DNA of 52,585 nucleotides, from the NCBI GenBank assembly GCA_026196615.1, contig JAPHSW010000053.1:1-52585 (forward strand), written 5' to 3'. Positions 28,223-38,059 of this stretch are shown one piece after another. A program made the translations under genes and the position numbers. The DNA comes from Gammaproteobacteria bacterium (GTDB lineage Bacteria; Pseudomonadota; Gammaproteobacteria; GRL18). Within the stretch, counting starts at the first letter, position 1. Every line of letters starts with the position of its first letter. The notes under the pieces are model-generated. The model was not told the origin of the DNA. It made no database searches and worked only from the letters and a program-made list of their open reading frames with translations.

Positions 28223-31200
28223 ATGAAAAGAATGTTATTTAATGCAACTCAGCCTGAAGAGTTGCGAGTTGCGCTGGTCGACGGCCAACACTTGTTTAAT
28301 CTGGATATTGAAACTACTCAGAGAACACAAAAAAAAGCAAATATTTATAAAGCAAGAATCACCCGAGTTGAACCCAGTCTTGAAGCAGCCTTTGTTGACT
28401 ATGGTTCAGATAGACATGGTTTCCTCCCCCTTAAAGACATTTCTCGCCAATATTTTAGAAAATCAGTAGAACGTGGAAAGCGACCCAATATTTCTGAATT
28501 GCTTCAAGAAGGCATGGAAGTTGTTGTGCAGGTCGATAAAGAAGAACGTGGCAATAAAGGAGCAGCACTCACTACATTTATCAGCCTTCCAGGCCGTTAT
28601 TTAGTTTTGATGCCTAATAATCCAAGAGCTGGTGGTATTTCAAGACGAATTGAAGGTGAAGAGCGTTCTGAATTAAAAGAAATACTCAATCAACTAAATG
28701 TTCCTGAATCAATGGGACTCATTGTTAGAACTGCTGGTATTGGCAAAAGTATAGAAGAGCTACAATTAGATCTTGATTACTTACTACACCTTTGGACAGC
28801 TATTGACAACGCATCAGCTGAAAGAAAAGCACCTTTTCTAATTTATCAGGAAAGTAATATTGTTATTCGTGCTATTCGTGACAACCTTCGCTCTGACATT
28901 ACTGAAATCATTATTGATGATGAAAAAACATACAAAGAAGCCTATGATTTCATGCAAAGGGTTATGCCCCAGCACCTTCATAAAGTAAAACTTTATAATG
29001 ACAAAATTCCACTTTTTTCTCGATATCAAATTGAGTCTCAGATTGAAACAGCATTCCAACGTGAAGTGAACTTGCCTTCTGGCGGTGCTATTGTTATCGA
29101 TCACACAGAAGCACTGATCTCAATTGACATTAACTCTGCCAGAGCAACTCGTGGCAGTGATATTGAAGAAACAGCATTACACACCAACCTTGAAGCAGCT
29201 GACGAAGTTGCCAGACAGTTGCGTTTGCGTGACTTAGGTGGTTTAGTCGTAATTGATTTCATTGATATGTCTCCAACAAAAAATCAACGAGCTGTTGAAA
29301 ACCGCATGAAAGATGCTCTCAAACTTGATCGTGCCCGCGTTCAAGTTGGTCGTATATCTCGTTTTGGCCTATTGGAAATGTCTCGTCAACGTTTGAAACC
29401 ATCTCTTGGTGAATCCAGTCAAATAACTTGTCCTCGTTGTACTGGTCACGGTACTATTCGTGGAATTGACTCACTTGGCCTATCTGTATTACGAATCATT
29501 GAAGAAGAATCAATGAAAGAAAATACAGGACGCATACTTGCCCAACTACCTGTTAATGTCGCCACTTTTTTACTTAATGACAAACGCGATATTATCAACG
29601 AAATTGAAAACCGTCAGAAAATAACTGTCACTCTTATTCCTAATGAAAGTTTAGTTACTCCTCATTATCGTATTGAGCGAATACGTACTGATGAAAACAT
29701 GACAGAAGAATATCAAGTTAATAGTTATAAATTTAATCGTATACTTGATGATGATGAAGCAAATGGCTTAATTGCTGAGCCTGCAAAATATGAAGAACCA
29801 GCGGTTAAAGCTCCAACGTCAATTCAACCTCAAAAAGTCAACCAGCCTCTCACGCTGGTTAGACGTATTTGGACCTCTTTGTTTAATCGAGCTGATTCTG
29901 ACGAAACACCTGAAGCTATACAGACTAAAGCATCCCCTAAAAAAGCTGAGTCATCTTCAAAAAATTCTCGTAAAGATCGTAAACCGGATTCTCGCAAAAA
30001 AAATGAAAAGCGTAGTGATGGAAGGAAAAAACCTGCCAAACAAAATAAGCGCGATGACAATCGAACTAACCCAAAAGGCGGCAATAAACCAAAAAACCAA
30101 TCCAATAATAAACCCTCAGTAGCTACTGAAGCAGAAACTCCGGCAATTTTTACTTCTTCAGAAGAAAGTTCTGTAGAAAAGCCAGCTGCAAACAATAAAG
30201 CTTCCACAAAGAAAACTATCGCCAATAATAAAGGCCGTCGAAAAGCTGACTCAAGCAATAAAAAACAACAATCGGTAAAACAGTCATCTAAAGATGACAC
30301 TTCAAAGCCTAATGAAGAAAATATTGATAAGTCTAAAGTTGTAACAGAAGTTGCAACCAATAAAGATACAACAGCTGGAAGCCAACCAAAGCCAAGTTCA
30401 GAATCCAAAGAAACAGTTTCATCTGAAGTAAAAGAAACAACTTCAACTGAAACAGCATCTTCAACGGATGACCAAAATTCTTCCAGTAAAAAGAAGTCAC
30501 TTCGTGGCCCAGGTTCACGACGTACTGGTCGCAGAACGACAACACGTAAGAAAGCAGTAAAAAAAGAGACAACTGATTCAGTGGAAAGTATACAAACTGA
30601 AAGCAATAATCAAGACTCACCTTCTGATACAGCAGCGACTACAGTTAGTGAAGCACCTAAAACAGTGACTACACCAACTGAAACGAAAGAAACAACAGAC
30701 ACTAATGAAGTTTCAGCACCACCTAAAAAGGCAGCCACTAAGAAAAAAGCTCGCAGAAAAACAGCAACAAAAAAGAAAGCAGCTTCATCTAAAACAAAAG
30801 CCAATACAGATGCGACTTCAGAAGCGGCTAAGCCTTCAACGAGTAAGGAGTCATCAACAAGTAAAGAGCCTTCAACTAGTAGCAAAGAGTCCTCAACGAG
30901 TAAAGAGTCATCAACTAATGAAGAGCCTTCAACTAATACTTCTGGTAAAGCCTCATCAACACCAATGGAATCTTCAGCAGATAAAGTTTCTCCTGCTAAT
31001 ACACCTACAAGCAGTAAAAAAGCTTCTGTCAGCAAGAAACCAATGGGCACTAATTCATCTTCTGAAGACACAAAACCTTCAGGCACACAAAACAATGTAC
31101 TCAAAGAGCAAAATGCTCCAGCAGATTCAGTTGAAAAACCAGTAAAGAAACAAAAAACGTCAGGCCGACGTGGCAGGGTTTCACGCACTAAAATCAATAC

Positions 31201-31261
31201 AGGGACTTCATCTTCTTCTTCATCATTAGTTGATAAACGAGATGGTCGTAGCTCCAAATAG
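28223..31261 (+). CDS. rne: Ribonuclease E
   Basis: Endoribonuclease for mRNA decay and for rRNA/tRNA processing, and scaffold of the degradosome. Length is 1012. The N-terminal half is strongly conserved: [21 protein letters not shown], an S1 domain (about 36-120), catalytic Asp302 ([12 protein letters not shown]) and Asp345 (VIDFIDM), and the zinc link Cys403/Cys406 (CPRCTGHGT). A short amphipathic stretch, [12 protein letters not shown] (545-556), fits the membrane-targeting helix. The rest (about 565-1012) is low-complexity Lys/Ser/Thr/Glu-rich, with basic patches and hexapeptide repeats, and shows no motif for enolase, PNPase or helicase binding that I can identify. Confidence 0.96.
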   Translation: MKRMLFNATQPEELRVALVDGQHLFNLDIETTQRTQKKANIYKARITRVEPSLEAAFVDYGSDRHGFLPLKDISRQYFRKSVERGKRPNISELLQEGMEVVVQVDKEERGNKGAALTTFISLPGRYLVLMPNNPRAGGISRRIEGEERSELKEILNQLNVPESMGLIVRTAGIGKSIEELQLDLDYLLHLWTAIDNASAERKAPFLIYQESNIVIRAIRDNLRSDITEIIIDDEKTYKEAYDFMQRVMPQHLHKVKLYNDKIPLFSRYQIESQIETAFQREVNLPSGGAIVIDHTEALISIDINSARATRGSDIEETALHTNLEAADEVARQLRLRDLGGLVVIDFIDMSPTKNQRAVENRMKDALKLDRARVQVGRISRFGLLEMSRQRLKPSLGESSQITCPRCTGHGTIRGIDSLGLSVLRIIEEESMKENTGRILAQLPVNVATFLLNDKRDIINEIENRQKITVTLIPNESLVTPHYRIERIRTDENMTEEYQVNSYKFNRILDDDEANGLIAEPAKYEEPAVKAPTSIQPQKVNQPLTLVRRIWTSLFNRADSDETPEAIQTKASPKKAESSSKNSRKDRKPDSRKKNEKRSDGRKKPAKQNKRDDNRTNPKGGNKPKNQSNNKPSVATEAETPAIFTSSEESSVEKPAANNKASTKKTIANNKGRRKADSSNKKQQSVKQSSKDDTSKPNEENIDKSKVVTEVATNKDTTAGSQPKPSSESKETVSSEVKETTSTETASSTDDQNSSSKKKSLRGPGSRRTGRRTTTRKKAVKKETTDSVESIQTESNNQDSPSDTAATTVSEAPKTVTTPTETKETTDTNEVSAPPKKAATKKKARRKTATKKKAASSKTKANTDATSEAAKPSTSKESSTSKEPSTSSKESSTSKESSTNEEPSTNTSGKASSTPMESSADKVSPANTPTSSKKASVSKKPMGTNSSSEDTKPSGTQNNVLKEQNAPADSVEKPVKKQKTSGRRGRVSRTKINTGTSSSSSSLVDKRDGRSSK
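30833..30943 (+). repeat. Tandem 18-base repeats inside rne
   Basis: About six consecutive 18-base units encode [18 protein letters not shown]-type hexapeptides, one with an extra serine codon. They lie in the disordered C-terminal tail of RNase E (about residues 871-907). Copy number could change by slippage without breaking the frame. Confidence 0.75.
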
Positions 31262-31282
31262 GCCCGGCAAGATTTGTTATAC

Positions 31283-31319
31283 AAAAAAAAGGGAAGCCAC
31301 TATGAGCTTCCCTTTTTTT
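31283..31319. terminator. Bidirectional terminator between rne and the phosphatase gene
   Basis: GGGAAGC (31291-31297) pairs with GCTTCCC (31306-31312), with eight A residues before it and seven T residues after it. It serves rne on the plus strand and the convergent minus-strand operon. Confidence 0.9.
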
Positions 31320-31338
31320 ATCTCTAATTATCTTAAGT

Positions 31339-31821
31339 TTATGTCAAATGATGATCTTTAATCACCTTTAAGAGTCCATTACTCGCGATATCAACCATAT
31401 CAAATACATTTGAAAATCCTTTTATGCCACCATAGTAGGGATCAGGAACTTCATTCAAGGGGTGCTCAGGTGCGAAATCAAGAAAGAGTTTTACTTTTGA
31501 TGTGAATTCCTCAGGACAACTTTGTATTAACAAGCCATAATTTTCATTATCCATTGGCAAAATATAATCATAGTATTCAAAATCAGAGGCTTTAACCTGA
31601 CGCGCACGAATATAACTTAGATCAATACCACGACCATTTGCGGTTTCTTGCGCTCGTTTATCAGGTTTTGAACCAACATGATAGGCATGTGTACCTGCTG
31701 AATCAATTTCAAAATGTTTTTCCAGGTGCTCTGCATTCACTAAATGTTCAAAAACACCATGGGCAGTTGGTGAACGGCATATATTACCCATGCAGACAAA
31801 GAGAATTTTTATTTTTTTCAT
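31339..31821 (-). CDS. Low-molecular-weight protein tyrosine phosphatase
   Basis: A 160-residue cytosolic phosphatase. The CX5R active site is at the N-terminus (VCMGNICRSPTA, nucleophile Cys10 and Arg16), and the general-acid loop is VPDPYYGG. Its place next to the lpxK/ycaR genes is conserved in Pseudomonas, where kdsB and murB flank it. Those two are missing here. The physiological substrate is unknown. Confidence 0.94.
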   Translation of the reverse strand: MKKIKILFVCMGNICRSPTAHGVFEHLVNAEHLEKHFEIDSAGTHAYHVGSKPDKRAQETANGRGIDLSYIRARQVKASDFEYYDYILPMDNENYGLLIQSCPEEFTSKVKLFLDFAPEHPLNEVPDPYYGGIKGFSNVFDMVDIASNGLLKVIKDHHLT

Positions 31822-31881
31822 TTTTAGTTTATTATTTTACTAGATAAAATTAGACTGTTAACCATTAGTATTTTAATATTA

Positions 31882-32052
31882 CTATTCTGCATCTAAAGAA
31901 CGTGCTTCTGACTCAAGCATGACAGGTATATCATCACGAATGGGAAATGCTAACTTATCTTTTTTACAAATAAGTTCATTACTTTCTTTACTATAATCTA
32001 ATTCACCTTTACAAACTGGACAAGCCAGGATATCAAGTAATTTTTTATCCAC
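31882..32052 (-). CDS. ycaR: YcaR / Trm112-like small zinc-ribbon protein
   Basis: A 56-residue protein starting at GTG (32050-32052), with GAGG seven bases upstream. It begins [20 protein letters not shown], has a third Cys in ELICKKD, and continues [20 protein letters not shown]. This is a near-textbook match to the YcaR family (UPF0434), small proteins related to Trm112 methyltransferase activators. CPVC at 11-14 is the probable metal site. It lies 37 bases downstream of lpxK, its usual neighbour. Confidence 0.92.
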   Translation of the reverse strand: MDKKLLDILACPVCKGELDYSKESNELICKKDKLAFPIRDDIPVMLESEARSLDAE

Positions 32053-32089
32053 TCTAATGCCTCTACTTTACAAATATTTAATAATTGGT

Positions 32090-33151
32090 TTAATATTCTT
32101 TTAACTGTTTAAGTATTTTCTTAGTCAGCTCACTATTCACACTGGCTTTTATCGGTAAGAACCAAACATTAGTCAAGGGTTCTTCAAACAATAAACCTGG
32201 CTTAAAAAAAGCCTGACATTTAACCGCATCTTTTTCTGTCATTATTATGGGGTAAGGTTGATCAAAAACCAAATCTTCTGGCTGATACTGATAATGATCT
32301 GTAAAAGGATGCTCTATCACATTTATCCCGTGCTTCTGTAACAACTTAAAAAATGATTCTGGCGCACCAATACCAGCAACTGCATGCACAATTTTACCCT
32401 TAAAATCAGTGAGTGTCATTGATTGCTTCTCATCATCCATCGAGGGTACAGATAAAGGTTCTAAATTTGAGACTTCGTAATCCATTAAAAATTCATTTTT
32501 ATCAAGTTCTTTGTCTGAGTTTTCTAACGGTTCACGTGATATATTATAAACAATATAATCAACAGAACTGAGGCGGCTTAGTCTCTCTCTGAGAGGACCT
32601 GCTGGTAAACAAAGTTTATTCCCATAAAGCCGTTTTGCATCGGTTATATTGATTTCAATAAATCGAGACATTGCATAATGTTGTAACCCATCATCACTGA
32701 TAATAATATCACAGTCAGTATCTTGAGCTATTTTTTCAACCGCTCTGGAGCGAATGGGATCAATAATGACTGGGCACATAGTTGTTTTATGAATAAGAAA
32801 AGGCTCATCACCAAACAAGAGAATATCCTGCTTGAGATCTACTTGTCTGGGCCAGGCAGCTCCTTTCTCATTTCCTTCCTCAGCTCCATAGCCACGACTC
32901 ACAACACCAGGTTTAAAGCCAGCCTCTTTCAACTGTTCCACCAGCCAAATAACAAAAGGAGTTTTACCATTTCCACCAATATAGATATTACCGACAACAA
33001 TGACAGGTAGTTTTGAAGAATTAGATTTAAACAATCTGATACGATAGAGAAAATGTCTGATAGAAACCAGCAGGCAAAAAAGAAAACTAATTGGAGCCAG
33101 TGCCAGACTGACAAAATTCAGGCTTTGCCAGTAGTAAGTGATGGGCTTCAT
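32090..33151 (-). CDS. lpxK: Tetraacyldisaccharide 4'-kinase LpxK
   Basis: Phosphorylates the 4' position of the lipid A disaccharide precursor at the inner membrane. A hydrophobic N-terminal helix (about 12-30) is followed by the P-loop VVGNIYIGGNGKTP (about 52-65), a family hallmark, and by SRGYGAE, DDGLQHY and VHAVAGIGAPESFF. At 353 residues it is slightly longer than E. coli LpxK. I use the ATG at 33149-33151; a TTG four codons upstream abuts the only AGG and is less likely. It follows exbD by about 40 bases. Confidence 0.94.
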   Translation of the reverse strand: MKPITYYWQSLNFVSLALAPISFLFCLLVSIRHFLYRIRLFKSNSSKLPVIVVGNIYIGGNGKTPFVIWLVEQLKEAGFKPGVVSRGYGAEEGNEKGAAWPRQVDLKQDILLFGDEPFLIHKTTMCPVIIDPIRSRAVEKIAQDTDCDIIISDDGLQHYAMSRFIEINITDAKRLYGNKLCLPAGPLRERLSRLSSVDYIVYNISREPLENSDKELDKNEFLMDYEVSNLEPLSVPSMDDEKQSMTLTDFKGKIVHAVAGIGAPESFFKLLQKHGINVIEHPFTDHYQYQPEDLVFDQPYPIIMTEKDAVKCQAFFKPGLLFEEPLTNVWFLPIKASVNSELTKKILKQLKEY

Positions 33152-33190
33152 TAAGAAAAGCAACCTGGAAAATAAAAATCAAAAATCATT

Positions 33191-33604
33191 TTATTCAGGC
33201 TTAACAGCCGAAAATGAAATATTCACGAATCCCATTTGACGAGAAGCATCCATTGCAGTCATCACTGCCTGATGGGGTGTATTTTTATCTGCAGAGATAA
33301 TCACTCTAGGTTCATTTTCATTACCTGCAGCTTCGCGTAGAGCTCGGAGTAAAGTTTCAATTTTTACATTAATGATTTCATTACCATTAATAGTAAATTT
33401 ACCCGTTGGGCCAATAAAAATTTCAATTTCAACTTTTTCAGATTCTGTGAGCTCACCACTGGCTTCTGGTAATTCAATATTAAGTTCAGACTGACGATCA
33501 AAAGTGGTTGAAACCATAAAAAAGATAAGCAATAAGAACACCACATCAATGAGAGGTGTCACATTAACATCAAGTTCTTCGGGCTTGTGGGGACGAAAGT
33601 TCAT
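33191..33604 (-). CDS. exbD: ExbD/TolR family biopolymer transport protein
   Basis: A 137-residue partner of the upstream ExbB-like protein in a proton-driven energy-transfer complex of the TonB or Tol type. A single membrane helix starts at about residue 15 and carries the key Asp20 (VTPLIDVVFLLLIFFMV). The periplasmic domain contains VIISADKNTPHQAVMTAMDASRQMG. I use the ATG at 33602-33604, four bases after the exbB stop, with AGAGA upstream; the longer frame would overlap exbB. In this cluster the pair is associated with lipid A genes, without tonB nearby. Confidence 0.93.
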   Translation of the reverse strand: MNFRPHKPEELDVNVTPLIDVVFLLLIFFMVSTTFDRQSELNIELPEASGELTESEKVEIEIFIGPTGKFTINGNEIINVKIETLLRALREAAGNENEPRVIISADKNTPHQAVMTAMDASRQMGFVNISFSAVKPE

Positions 33605-33608
33605 ATTA

Positions 33609-34226
33609 TTATCTCTTTTCTTTGCGGTCACCATGAACCACTTCGACCAGATAAATAGCCTGAGCTTCCATTTTCAACAAAAGCTCATCCACACGTCCAC
33701 GGAAAAAACGGTAGAACATCACACTTGGTATGGCAACCGATAAGCCTGCAGCCGTTGTGAGTAAGGCTTCAGAAATACCATCAGCCAGAATCTTAGGGTC
33801 ACCAACTCCAAGACTGGTGATGACTGCAAAGACTTTTATCATGCCAATAACCGTTCCTAAAAGACCTAATAGAGGGGTAATAGAGGCAATTGTTCCTAAA
33901 GTATTGAGAAAGCGTTCTAATTCAAGGACAACTTGACGCCCTTCTTCCTCTATACTTTCTTTCATTATTTCACGTTGAGTATTCATATTTCGTAAACCAG
34001 CAGCAAGAATACGACCCAATGGTGAATTATTATAAAGCTTGGTTATTGCTTCATTGGTTATTCGATTTTTTTGGTGAAGTTTAATAATCTGATCAACAAG
34101 ATTAGGTGGAGCAATTTTATTTTCACGCAAAGTCCAAAAACGTTCGACTACAATGGTAAAAGCCAAAATGGAACATAAAATAATTGGGGCCATAATCCAG
34201 CCACCGGCTAATATTAATTCAAACAC
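33609..34226 (-). CDS. exbB: MotA/TolQ/ExbB family proton channel protein
   Basis: A 205-residue inner-membrane protein with three predicted helices (about 5-25, 105-130, 150-175). The conserved family segment TLGTIASITPLLGLLGTVIGMIKVF is followed by ADGISEALLTTAAGLSVAIPSVMFY. It works with ExbD as a proton-driven motor. The start is GTG (34224-34226) behind AAGGGAA. It is first in the order exbB-exbD-lpxK-ycaR-phosphatase, directly downstream of comEC. Confidence 0.94.
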   Translation of the reverse strand: MFELILAGGWIMAPIILCSILAFTIVVERFWTLRENKIAPPNLVDQIIKLHQKNRITNEAITKLYNNSPLGRILAAGLRNMNTQREIMKESIEEEGRQVVLELERFLNTLGTIASITPLLGLLGTVIGMIKVFAVITSLGVGDPKILADGISEALLTTAAGLSVAIPSVMFYRFFRGRVDELLLKMEAQAIYLVEVVHGDRKEKR

Positions 34227-34354
34227 AATTTTCCCTTAATAAACCGAAATGAAATGATATGATATTTATAATTATTATCTAAGCAATTTAAGTTCTTACA
34301 ATAATTTTGAACATAGCTTATTAATATAAATTAACAAAAATCAATCGAATACAG

Positions 34355-36853
34355 CTAGAGTTCCATAATTTCACGATTCCAAAGCTGTTGATACTCAACA
34401 CGATATTCTTTTACTGAAAATGAATTATTGGTCATATTGCTCTTAATATCAATAGCTCCGTTGCTTGTATTGTATAATTTAACCTGCATTTTTTTATAAC
34501 GTTCAATCACCTGAGAGGCAGGATGATGAAAACGGTTTTTATAACCAAATGAAAACAAGGCAACCTTGGGTTGTAATTGCTTTAAAAACTTAAAAGAGGA
34601 AGAGGTTTTACTGCCATGATGAGGCACTTGTAAAATATCAGCCTTTAATTCTGGATAGGCACTAAGCAGTTGTTTCTCTGTCTTTTTTTCTATATCACCT
34701 GTCAATAGTATTACTTTATTCGAAGCGGTAGTAACACGTAAAACACAGGAACGATTGTTTCTCTTTTTTACCAATAAAGGCCTATTCGGTGATAAAACTT
34801 CAAAATTAACACCATCCCACTGCCAATTTTGTCCAGAAGCACATTGATTAATTGAAAAAAAAGTTCTCTTTGATTTCATTCCAGTATTCATTAAATTTGA
34901 GGAGGATTTCACACTAAGTTGTTCAGGCTCACCTGCCAACACATTTTTTATTGGAATTTGATGTATGATTTGCGAATAAGATCCAGCATGATCTTTATCT
35001 GAATGGCTCACAATAAGTTTATCAATTTTTTTTATTCCTTTTACTCTAAAATAAGGAATAATAACCTGATCAGCCATATTAAACTGATCACTATAGTAAT
35101 CACCTGTATCATATAACAATGTATGATGTCGTGTACGTAACACCATGGCGAGTCCCTGCCCCACATCTAACATGGTTAATTGTATCTGCCCCTCAGGTAT
35201 TTTTTCTGCCTCAACAAAAAAAACAGGTAATATTAAAAGCACACCAAGCCATCGGCCATGCCAGCCTTTTGGCATCAACAACCAAAGACTCCCCATTAAA
35301 ACCATCACTAAAACAATAATTGGTGTCTCAGGTATATATATCAAACTTTCAGTCCATTGACTTAAATAGTCCAAACTCCAGAATAAAAAATTTATTGGCC
35401 ACTCAAGTAATTTAAATAGTAAAAATGCTAGAGGCTCGTAAATAAACAATAAGCCCGTTGCCAATAAAATCATTGGTACAACAATAAAACTCATTAGTGG
35501 GACTGCTAAAATATTAGCCAGAGGAGCAACCAAAGAAAACTGATGAAAAAGTATTAATAATGGTGCTAATAAACCAATGAAAATTGTTATTTGAAGCCAA
35601 CCAAGCTGCTTCAGCTTATCACTTGTACCTTGCATTTTTGCAAGTCGAGACGAGACGGTTAACAGAATAACAGCCACTGCTCCAAAAGAAAGCCAAAAAC
35701 CAGGAGATAAAGCACTTAATGGGTCAAAAATAACAACAAGCAAAAAAGCAAAGAGTAATATATAGCTTGGTAGAAACTCACGCTTTAAAATAATAGCTAA
35801 AAAAACCACAGATAACATTATCAGGGCTCTTTGTGTTGGAATAGCAAAACCTGCCAAAGCAGCGTATATAACAGCTGTACATAAAGCAGTGAATGACGCT
35901 ACAAAAAATGCAGGAACTTTTAAATTTAACCAGGTGAAAGAACGCCACAAATTATAAACAATAAACCAGATAAGGGATGACATCAAACCTATATGCAGCC
36001 CTGAAATTGCAATTAAATGATTAGTTCCCGTACGTAAAAAAGCACGCCATTGTTCAACTTCAATATCATGCCTTATGCCAATTGCCAGTGCTTTCACCAA
36101 ACCTTTATAGGCATAGTCTGTTAAAACATTATCTATTCGAGAGGATACTTGCTGCCTTAAACTGATCACATGTGTTTTAATGAATGACAATGATGATGGC
36201 TTTAACAATTTTCCTTCTCGAATATAGCCTGTCGCTAAAATTCGATTTTGATATAACCATTTTTCATAATCAAAATTTCCATTTAATAAGCCATTTGGTC
36301 TTTTTAAGCGTACTTTTAATTGCCATTCCTGACCACTTTTTAACTGTTCATAAGTGTGGTACCAACTCAAACGAATTTTACCATTAAAAGACTGCTCCCA
36401 TTGGTCATCCTTTTGATTATTTCCCGTATTTGAAAGGAGTTTTCGAGAAGTAACATAAAATTCAAAGGATTGTTTATCATCAGATTTATTCGGTATTGAA
36501 TCAATATAACCTTTTATATCAATCGTTTTTCCCTCTATTTGCTTCAAATCAAGTACAGGATAGAGATAACTGACATAAAATAAGGTATAACTAAAGCCCA
36601 AGAAAAAAGCTGAAATAACAATAGTCGTTTTTTTAAAAAATATCTGATAAATATGTATTGATGAACTAACAAAAAACAACCGAGCTTTGTATAATGAGAA
36701 AACAACGACTAAAAAAAGACAAACTACAAATAAAACTGTTTGAATCGGTGGAAAATTTGACTTTAATTGACCATAATTTAGGAATGAAAAACTGAGTGGC
36801 CAGTAGAGTAAACTGAAATTTCCAATAAGAAACGCGACTATCCCTGTGCGCAT
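34355..36853 (-). CDS. comEC: ComEC/Rec2 family DNA uptake channel
   Basis: Inner-membrane channel for single-stranded DNA uptake in natural transformation. At 832 residues it has the full three-part layout. An N-terminal OB-like periplasmic domain (about 80-215) sits between helices, then the polytopic competence domain (about 235-510, with ISGLHIGLMSSLIW). The C-terminal metallo-beta-lactamase-like domain (about 565-800) has LDVGQGLAMVLRT, YDTGD and SHSDKDHAGS. All the usual motif blocks are present, so it looks intact. It precedes exbB as in Pseudomonas and is divergent from the DUF2062 gene. Confidence 0.94.
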   Translation of the reverse strand: MRTGIVAFLIGNFSLLYWPLSFSFLNYGQLKSNFPPIQTVLFVVCLFLVVVFSLYKARLFFVSSSIHIYQIFFKKTTIVISAFFLGFSYTLFYVSYLYPVLDLKQIEGKTIDIKGYIDSIPNKSDDKQSFEFYVTSRKLLSNTGNNQKDDQWEQSFNGKIRLSWYHTYEQLKSGQEWQLKVRLKRPNGLLNGNFDYEKWLYQNRILATGYIREGKLLKPSSLSFIKTHVISLRQQVSSRIDNVLTDYAYKGLVKALAIGIRHDIEVEQWRAFLRTGTNHLIAISGLHIGLMSSLIWFIVYNLWRSFTWLNLKVPAFFVASFTALCTAVIYAALAGFAIPTQRALIMLSVVFLAIILKREFLPSYILLFAFLLVVIFDPLSALSPGFWLSFGAVAVILLTVSSRLAKMQGTSDKLKQLGWLQITIFIGLLAPLLILFHQFSLVAPLANILAVPLMSFIVVPMILLATGLLFIYEPLAFLLFKLLEWPINFLFWSLDYLSQWTESLIYIPETPIIVLVMVLMGSLWLLMPKGWHGRWLGVLLILPVFFVEAEKIPEGQIQLTMLDVGQGLAMVLRTRHHTLLYDTGDYYSDQFNMADQVIIPYFRVKGIKKIDKLIVSHSDKDHAGSYSQIIHQIPIKNVLAGEPEQLSVKSSSNLMNTGMKSKRTFFSINQCASGQNWQWDGVNFEVLSPNRPLLVKKRNNRSCVLRVTTASNKVILLTGDIEKKTEKQLLSAYPELKADILQVPHHGSKTSSSFKFLKQLQPKVALFSFGYKNRFHHPASQVIERYKKMQVKLYNTSNGAIDIKSNMTNNSFSVKEYRVEYQQLWNREIMEL

Positions 36854-36990
36854 GCAATGGTTCCTTGTGAAAGCTCTTAAATAAAAGTCCTAAAGAGTAT
36901 CCTTAAAGAAAGATCTTCTATGACAAGCTTTCTTTGACTTTTTCTTAAACTCGTTATTTAGAGATGAATAAGAAGAAATAAGATTTTATT

Positions 36991-37512
36991 ATGCCAAAAA
37001 AAATTATAAAAAAATATATGCCCGATCATCACACGATCAAAGAGCACAAGTATTTACAGTTTTTTGGCACACTATTACATGATGGAAACCTCTGGCATTT
37101 TAATCGACGTTCTGTTTCAGGTGCATTTGCTGTAGGTCTTTTCTGTGCATTCATTCCACTTCCCATGCAGATGATTTTTGCAGCAGCCATAGCAATTACT
37201 GTTCGGGTTAACCTGCCTATTTCAGTTTCTCTTGTGTGGTTAACCAATCCAATCACGATGCCACCCATTTTTTATGCCTCTTATAAAGTTGGGGCATTTG
37301 TATTAGGTCAAAAAGCATTGACCAGTGACTACAAACCCACAGCAGAATGGTTTAGTGAACAACTTGATTATATTTGGGAACCTTTTTTACTTGGCAGCCT
37401 GATTTGTGGGATTGTCAGTGCATTATTGGCTTATATCACCATACGATTACTTTGGCGTTTACATATTATCCGTCACATAAAAGAACGTCGTCTTCGGTTA
37501 AAGTCAAAATAG
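36991..37512 (+). CDS. DUF2062 domain membrane protein
   Basis: A 173-residue inner-membrane protein of the DUF2062 family. The conserved core is RRSVSGAFAVGLFCAFIPLPMQMIFAAAIAI and LVWLTNPITMPPIFYASYKVG. Three hydrophobic segments are visible, with a basic C-terminus (KERRLRLKSK). Function is unknown. The divergent position next to comEC is conserved in Pseudomonas. It converges with the OsmC-like gene with only five bases between the stop codons. Confidence 0.9.
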   Translation: MPKKIIKKYMPDHHTIKEHKYLQFFGTLLHDGNLWHFNRRSVSGAFAVGLFCAFIPLPMQMIFAAAIAITVRVNLPISVSLVWLTNPITMPPIFYASYKVGAFVLGQKALTSDYKPTAEWFSEQLDYIWEPFLLGSLICGIVSALLAYITIRLLWRLHIIRHIKERRLRLKSK

Positions 37513-37517
37513 TTTAA

Positions 37518-37973
37518 TTAGCCCCATACAGGCTCAATTATGACCTCTGATTTTACCGATTTTGCCAGAAAACATTTCTTATGTGATTGATGATGAATTT
37601 TTTCGACAGTTTCTTGATCAACATTTACACCATCCGAAAAGATAACTTCAGGTCTTATAATAACTTTAGTGATCACCAAATCACCTTGTGAATCTGGCTC
37701 AAGATAAGCAGTGGCATTATCAATATAATTTTCAACAATAAGACGTTTTTTTGAACAAATAGCAATAAAAAAAAGCATATGACAGCTGGACAAAGCTGCC
37801 GCAAAAGCGCGCTCAGGATCAGCACATTCAGGATTACCTAAAAATTGAGGGGCAGAAGATGCATTAATAATTAAGCCCTCACCAAAATCCCACTGATGAT
37901 CTCGATTATAATCCTGATAAGCAAACGACTCTGTTTGTTTTCGCCATGTAAGTTTTATATTATGTTCTGACAT
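37518..37973 (-). CDS. OsmC/Ohr family peroxide-reducing protein
   Basis: A 151-residue OsmC-fold protein. The two redox cysteines expected for organic-hydroperoxide reduction are Cys64 (ALSSCHMLFF) and Cys134 (HKKCFLAKSV). Cys50 and Cys73 are additional. The typical N-terminal strand (INASSAPQFLGNPECADPERAFAAAL) is clear. It belongs to the broad OsmC-like branch, not to the canonical Ohr or OsmC. It is probably a stand-alone gene. Confidence 0.9.
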   Translation of the reverse strand: MSEHNIKLTWRKQTESFAYQDYNRDHQWDFGEGLIINASSAPQFLGNPECADPERAFAAALSSCHMLFFIAICSKKRLIVENYIDNATAYLEPDSQGDLVITKVIIRPEVIFSDGVNVDQETVEKIHHQSHKKCFLAKSVKSEVIIEPVWG

Positions 37974-38059
37974 CTTATGACCTATAGAATTGACTACATT
38001 ACAATTATTTTAAATCTTTAGATTTAACCATGAATTAATAAATGAGTAAACGGGTATAA

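Noticed and set aside
29830-31284. Long minus-strand open frames (258 and 224 codons) opposite the rne tail
   Set aside because: They are antisense shadows of the low-complexity Ser/Lys/Glu-rich tail of RNase E; composition is Leu/Ser/Val-rich with no real protein features.
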